NCBI GenBank assembly: GCA_030015575.1
Contig: JASDDO010000006.1
Location: 381,818,137-381,882,136 of the forward strand
From: Agapanthus africanus
Lineage: Eukaryota > Streptophyta > Magnoliopsida > Asparagales > Amaryllidaceae
Direction: 5' to 3'
Length of the DNA: 64,000 nucleotides
Below, in pieces: positions 59,701 to 64,000 of this stretch (position 1 is the first letter of the stretch; each line of letters starts with the position of its first letter). The position numbers and the translations under genes were made by a program. The notes beneath the pieces were generated by a model. That model was not told the origin of the DNA. It was given only the letters and a program-made list of their open reading frames with translations, and ran no database searches.

Positions 59701-62513
59701 TGTCATGCCCCGCTTCCCGGTGTACGGTGAAGGAGACGTAGCGAGGCCCGCTACGTATTTATTCAGAAGTAAATATTCTAAGCGTAACTAAGCAATACAA
59801 AGTAAAGTACACAAGAGACAGGAATGTAAATGAAGAACAACTTTATTTATTAAACATTCTTTTACAAGTACAACTGAAATGAAAGTACATGAATAGAAAG
59901 CGATGCCTAAATAATGGCATAACTGAAATGAAATAAATATGTACAAGTGCCTACAGCTCTAGGTCAAATGGTATTTGCTCCAAATCTTCAGTGCCGGGCT
60001 CGATCTCTAATGAGTCCGAATCACCCGACAACATTCCAAAGAAAGGAATATCGCCAGCGAACAATCACTCGGTAAGTCCCAAAGAAAGAGAGAAGTAGAA
60101 TAGACAGAAAGAGAATATATCTATTATAATGTTTGATTGTTATGTTAACACAATTGTTTGTAACTTAGTACAGAAAATGTCAGTGTATACGAGAGGAGTC
60201 CCACTATTCCGAAGACTAAGGTATACAGAGCACAAGGAACCGTTCAACCATGGTACAACGACAATGGAGATTCATGTTATGTGTATTATGGTTACAGTCT
60301 CGTACCACTTTTAACACCTTCCGTACCAATCTATCCCTTATAAACCCCGCGATGTCTTGATTGTATTGTTTGTATTGTTTTATCTTGTATTGTAAATTGT
60401 ATATGGATGACTTGCCGAAACTATAATATCAGTAATGGAACAGATATAATGGATGAACATGTAAATGGAGTATATCCATGGTTCGGTTTAGTCAAGTTGT
60501 ATAGATTGAATATATTGAATATATGGATTCATATTGAATTGTAGTTTATACTTGAATCATATTCAAGTCAGATTGATTAGATTGAGACTCAGTTTGAGTC
60601 AGACACTTAGAAAAGAAATTGAAGTCCTGAATTAGGTTTTGATGTTATCGGTAACTGCTGCACATGGACGGCAGGATTTGTTTCTTTTTTCAAGACAATT
60701 ACCGTGTTGATAACACCGTTTATTAGATTGTCTACCTTAAATATGCAAGCACCCATATCTCTGGCTCCCTGAAGCTCAAGAGACTGGTTCCTTTTAAACC
60801 TATATTTACTAGGGTCCTTATTGTAATTTAGTATAACTTGAAGGGGTTTTATGTAAAATAGTTTTGGCATAATTTCAAAATACACCTCAAGTATTTAATT
60901 TTCGTCTTTAGGGTTTTCATAGATGTATATTTTATAAATGTGAAATTTCTAATGAGTAGAACCTAAATTTTCATAGTATATGGTATTTTATTGAAATATC
61001 GGTATTGTTTTGTATTTGGATGGGATTTTCATGTAATGGTGATTTCTTTTGAAAACTTAGAATATTTAGATAATATAATTAAATTAGATATTTTGATATA
61101 ATATATCTATATATATATTTAATGAAAGTGATTTTATTTATTTTCTTATAGAAATCCCATTTCTAAAGAAAAATGTATAAAAATTCCATCGAGATCGAAT
61201 GCTCCTTTCGGAGGTTTGCATCTCGCTCTTTTAGGCCCAAGGACGATGACGTACGATAATCCGTACCATCCCGAACGGGGTGCCCAAATGTGGGTTGTAG
61301 AAGCGCAATTGCATGGAAATATTTAATATATCTTTTTATAGAAATGGTTTTATAAGTTGAAAGTATTTATTTGTAAAGTCGTTTTATCCCAAGAATAAAT
61401 TCCTAAAATTTCATCGTGCTATGATAGAGATGTGTGTTTTGATGAGGTAGGTCATTACCTCGTGAACTATCTAAACGTAATATGTTGTTTATGTCGGAAA
61501 CTAAAGTATGTGGTATTTTACTGTAAAACCGCGATAAAAGTTGCAATATAAATTCTTTTGATGTGAAACTTGTTTAATATGTTTGTTAATATTTATTGAA
61601 CATGATATGAAAGTTTGGTATTTGCTTGTTTAAGAGAAATAAGATTTTTAAAGAAAAACCGAATCGGAAGTCGGATTAACTCCGCTTCCGTCGGGTTTTA
61701 GAAATGAAAGTTTTTAAAGAAGACGGATAGAGGGGGAGAGGGGACTTATAGGCTTTAAGGAGAGGGGAGAGGTAGGGGAAGAATAAGGAAGCGTCGAGAC
61801 GTCGTTTCGTCGCCGGAATCTCCTCGGAATTTCGTCGGAGTTTCGCCCTTCGCTAACTCCACTTGCACACAATTAGGACTTGAAAATTTATAAGAGTTTT
61901 GGCAGGGAATTGTGAGCGAGGAGGGGTGAAAATGAGGTGTAGTATTTATAGGAAAAATTATGGTTTGATTTGTTAAAGAATGCATTTAAAATATGCGTTA
62001 AAAATTTGATTAAAGGGGGTATTTTAATTTTCTGGTTAATTGCAGAGAAGATAAACAGTGTAGGGGGAGTGGGGTAGGCCAAGGGGTGCTCGAGTGAGAA
62101 TATGGGAGCATTCCCCACGGTTGGGCTCGGCGGTATCGGGGATTTAGGGCATCTCGCCGGTTTTGTACAGTCGGATAGGGCTAGGTCTTAGTGTCACGTG
62201 TAGTGTCGCTTTGGCTTCTTCAGTGCACATGTTTATTTAAACCGTGACTCTTCATTTTACGTGTAGTGCATGTGTAAACTCTTGGGCTTCTAAAAAGATT
62301 AAAAAAAAATAAACCAAAAAGATAATGTGGCTGGTGGGATTTGAACTCGGGTGGTATGTCTTAGCAGTGCAAGGTCTTACCAATGAGCTACAAGTGTTTT
62401 CGTGTTGTTCTAAATTAAAACAAATTCTTATAGCATTCATAGGAATTGTAAATGCCCCAATTGTACATTAACTTTTAAACAATTTTATGTACATTGAAAT
62501 TGGAGTCGTTACA
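59701..62513 (-). repeat. E6 solo LTR (Gypsy, chromovirus-like), reverse orientation
   Basis: 2813 bp. In its own orientation it starts TGTAACGACTCC and ends ...GGGGCATGACA, the terminal forms of Tekay/CRM-type LTRs. It lies between E2 gag-like segments without an internal region, with a short repeat gaaa on both sides (59697-59700 and 62514-62517). It has a TATA box CCTATAAATAC (reverse strand, about 61944-61954). E7 is homologous over at least 1.3 kb. Confidence 0.75.
62326..62395 (-). other. tRNA-like module in E6
   Basis: On the - strand, an A-box-like TAGCTCATTGGTAAG and a B-box-like GAGTTCAAATCCC lie about 40 bases apart, beginning about 115 bases into the LTR. Acceptor arms do not pair, so it is not an intact tRNA gene. 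Confidence 0.5.
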
Positions 62514-62623
62514 GAAAACTTTGCTTTTGATGAGATGTCTGAGAATTTTAATTTTCACTTGATTGAGGATATTGACGTTGAGAATATTTTGGATGATGAA
62601 ACCACAGTTTTGGATGAGTTTTT
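62514..62623 (+). pseudogene. E2 gag-like segment between E6 and E7
   Basis: About 110 bases of acidic coding-like sequence (SENFNFHLIEDIDVENILDD) continuing the style of the earlier E2 segments, cut at its right by E7. Confidence 0.4.
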
Positions 62624-64000
62624 CTATAACAACCCTAAACTTTCTGTACGAATTTTTTTTTAAAATACGGAAAGGTGTATTTTTTCCTGAGCACAAGTTA
62701 TAAGTTTGTTTTACTTTTGAACAGTAAGAAGGAGCTTGTAGTTCATTGGTAAGACCTTGCACCGCTGAACCAAAGTACCAGAGTTCAAATCCCATCGGCC
62801 ACATTATTTTTTAATTAGTTTTCTTTTAATCTGTTTAGAAGCCCAAGGGTCTACACGTGCATAACCCGTAAAACCAAAAGTCACATATAAAACAAACTGG
62901 CCCAGGAGATAGACCAATTGACAGAGGACACATGGCAATAAGACCCGACCTGACTCAGCCTGACTCGGCCGGCGACTGGACCGAATCGGCTGTCGCCGCC
63001 GGTCGAGTCATCACAAAATCCGAGTTGGTCTTCTTAACTTCTGTGCCTTTTGGTCTTTTTATAACTTCTGTATGGTTTAAATCCCCTGCACATTAACAGA
63101 GCCTTTTTAAAACCCCATTAATCTATTTTTAATACAATTTTCAATACATCTTTTCATCTACCCTAACCCTAAAATTCTCCTATAAATACCCACACTCTTT
63201 TCCACCTCCTCACTCCAAATGTCTGTCCAAACTCTCAAGAAAAATCTCTAAACTTTTTGTGTGCAAGTGGAGTTAGCAAAGGGCGAAGCTCCGACGAAGT
63301 TCCGGCAGTGATCTTAGGAGCTCCCGGCGACGAAACGACGCACCAGCACCTCCTACCACTCCCTCTTCCTATTCTTTAATCTAAAATCCTGTAATTCCCT
63401 CCTCCCCTTCTCTTGTCTACTCTAAAAATTTTGTATTTCTAAAACCCGACGGAAGCGGAGTTAATCCGACTTCCTATTCGGTTTTCTTTAAAAAAATTCA
63501 ATTTTCTTAAATACAAAAATACCAAACTTGCACATCATGACCATTAAATATTAACAAAACATATTGAATAAGTTTCATAGCAAAAGAATTCATACCGTGA
63601 TTTTTATCGCACTTTTTCAGAAAAATACCATGTAGTTTGGTTTCGTAGTTCACGAGGTAATGATATACCTCTTCACAACACTCATATGTAACATAACACG
63701 ATGATATAGGGAAACATAGATTTGAGAAAATACGGTTTTATATAAAACTACCTCCGACTTATATAAAAACCTTTTTCTACAAGATTACGTATTTTTAACA
63801 AATTTTTGCAAAGCACCGCTACAACCCATTTTGGGGATCCCGTTCAGAATGGTGCGGATTATCGCACATCCTCGGATTTAGTAGTGCGAGATGCAGACCT
63901 CCATAAGGAGCATACGGTCTCGAAAGATTTAAAAATACAAATATCTTAAGAAAATGAGATTTCTAGAAAAATAATAAATCAAAATTATTTTATATATATA
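62624..64000 (+). repeat. E7 LTR start, same family as E6, runs off the window
   Basis: Aligned landmarks fall at the same distance from the start as in E6: the tRNA-like module at about 107 versus 113, TTGTGTGCAAGTGG at about 635 versus 633, and the CTACAACCC block at about 1200 versus 1213. The start TATAACAACCCT corresponds to TGTAACGACTCC. It has a TATA box CCTATAAATACCC at about 63179. It may be the 5' LTR of an element beyond the edge. Confidence 0.7.
62731..62803 (+). other. tRNA-like module in E7
   Basis: 73 bases with A-box-like TAGTTCATTGGTAAG and B-box-like GAGTTCAAATCCC, homologous to the E6 module. No acceptor stem is formed, so it is a tRNA-derived or SINE-derived piece and not a tRNA gene. 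Confidence 0.5.

Larger units (their letters stand above)
21849..62623 (+). mobile_element. E2: Athila-like Ty3/Gypsy element, host of the nest
   Basis: An LTR, a primer site of Athila type and a gag-like N-terminal coding stretch on the + strand. The element continues in pieces after three insertions: E3 with its nested load at 24529-59197, E6 at 59701-62513, and E7 from about 62624. The E2 pieces are 21849-24528, 59198-59700 and 62514-62623. Its own 3' part, if present, is off the right edge. It is the oldest layer of the nest and is broken. Confidence 0.65.

Noticed and set aside
62731-62803. Functional tRNA gene
   Set aside because: It has A- and B-box-like motifs and the right length, but the acceptor and T arms do not pair, and the same module lies in another LTR copy.

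Overview
This is a transposon-dense stretch of an angiosperm nuclear genome, probably pericentromeric or otherwise heterochromatic. Every long coding region belongs to a plant LTR-retrotransposon lineage (Ty3/Gypsy Tekay-like chromovirus, Tat and Athila; Ty1/Copia), and short nonautonomous DNA transposons fill much of the rest. I found no convincing host protein gene, rRNA gene or intact tRNA gene. The species cannot be fixed from the sequence. All retroelements are treated as fossils.

Layout. (1) 1-14251: the 3' part of a Tat-lineage Gypsy element (E0, + strand, running off the left edge). It has an antisense gene of the Transposase_28 type, a polypurine tract and a 3' LTR. It is split by a 10.5-kb Tekay-like element (E1, - strand, 2297-12816, target duplication ctcac). 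(2) 14252-21848: intergenic DNA with a GC-rich ACGT-motif cluster, a TA-rich tandem repeat, three copies of a 0.39-kb foldback MITE (one with a clear 9-bp target duplication), a possible SINE, a possible CACTA end and an old Copia LTR. (3) 21849-62623: an Athila-like element (E2) whose LTR, primer site and gag-like start are followed by a deep nest. A Tekay-type solo LTR (E3, 24529-59197, duplication agaca) lies in E2. A 31.9-kb Tat element (E4, 26094-57962, duplication ggtac/tgtac) lies in E3. A 10.2-kb Copia element (E5, 31862-42017, duplication gctac) lies in E4. E2 resumes at 59203, is interrupted by another solo LTR (E6, 59701-62513), and ends at a second, oppositely oriented LTR of the E6 family (E7, from about 62624 to the window edge).

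How the parts work together. E4 has the full Tat plan: LTR with G-box array and TATA, primer site, gag, protease, reverse transcriptase with two RNase H domains, integrase, a long repeat-rich 3' noncoding region, and a spliced-looking antisense gene with a plant mobile domain and its own TATA box, before the polypurine tract and 3' LTR. The four nested insertions give a relative order E2, E3, E4, E5. LTR comparisons by eye give about 3% divergence for E1 and E4 and about 1-1.5% for E5.

The most unusual signal is RNA-like structure. The noncoding parts of E4 are built from long chains of short hairpins. In three arrays the stems change from unit to unit yet stay complementary, while the 5-nt loop and the purine-rich linker stay nearly constant. 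The Copia element E5 independently carries many perfect hairpins closed by a G-N-G triloop, and three hairpins that share one 21-nt loop on different stems. E4 also carries a strictly periodic 169-bp, seven-copy satellite-like array. These deserve computational follow-up.
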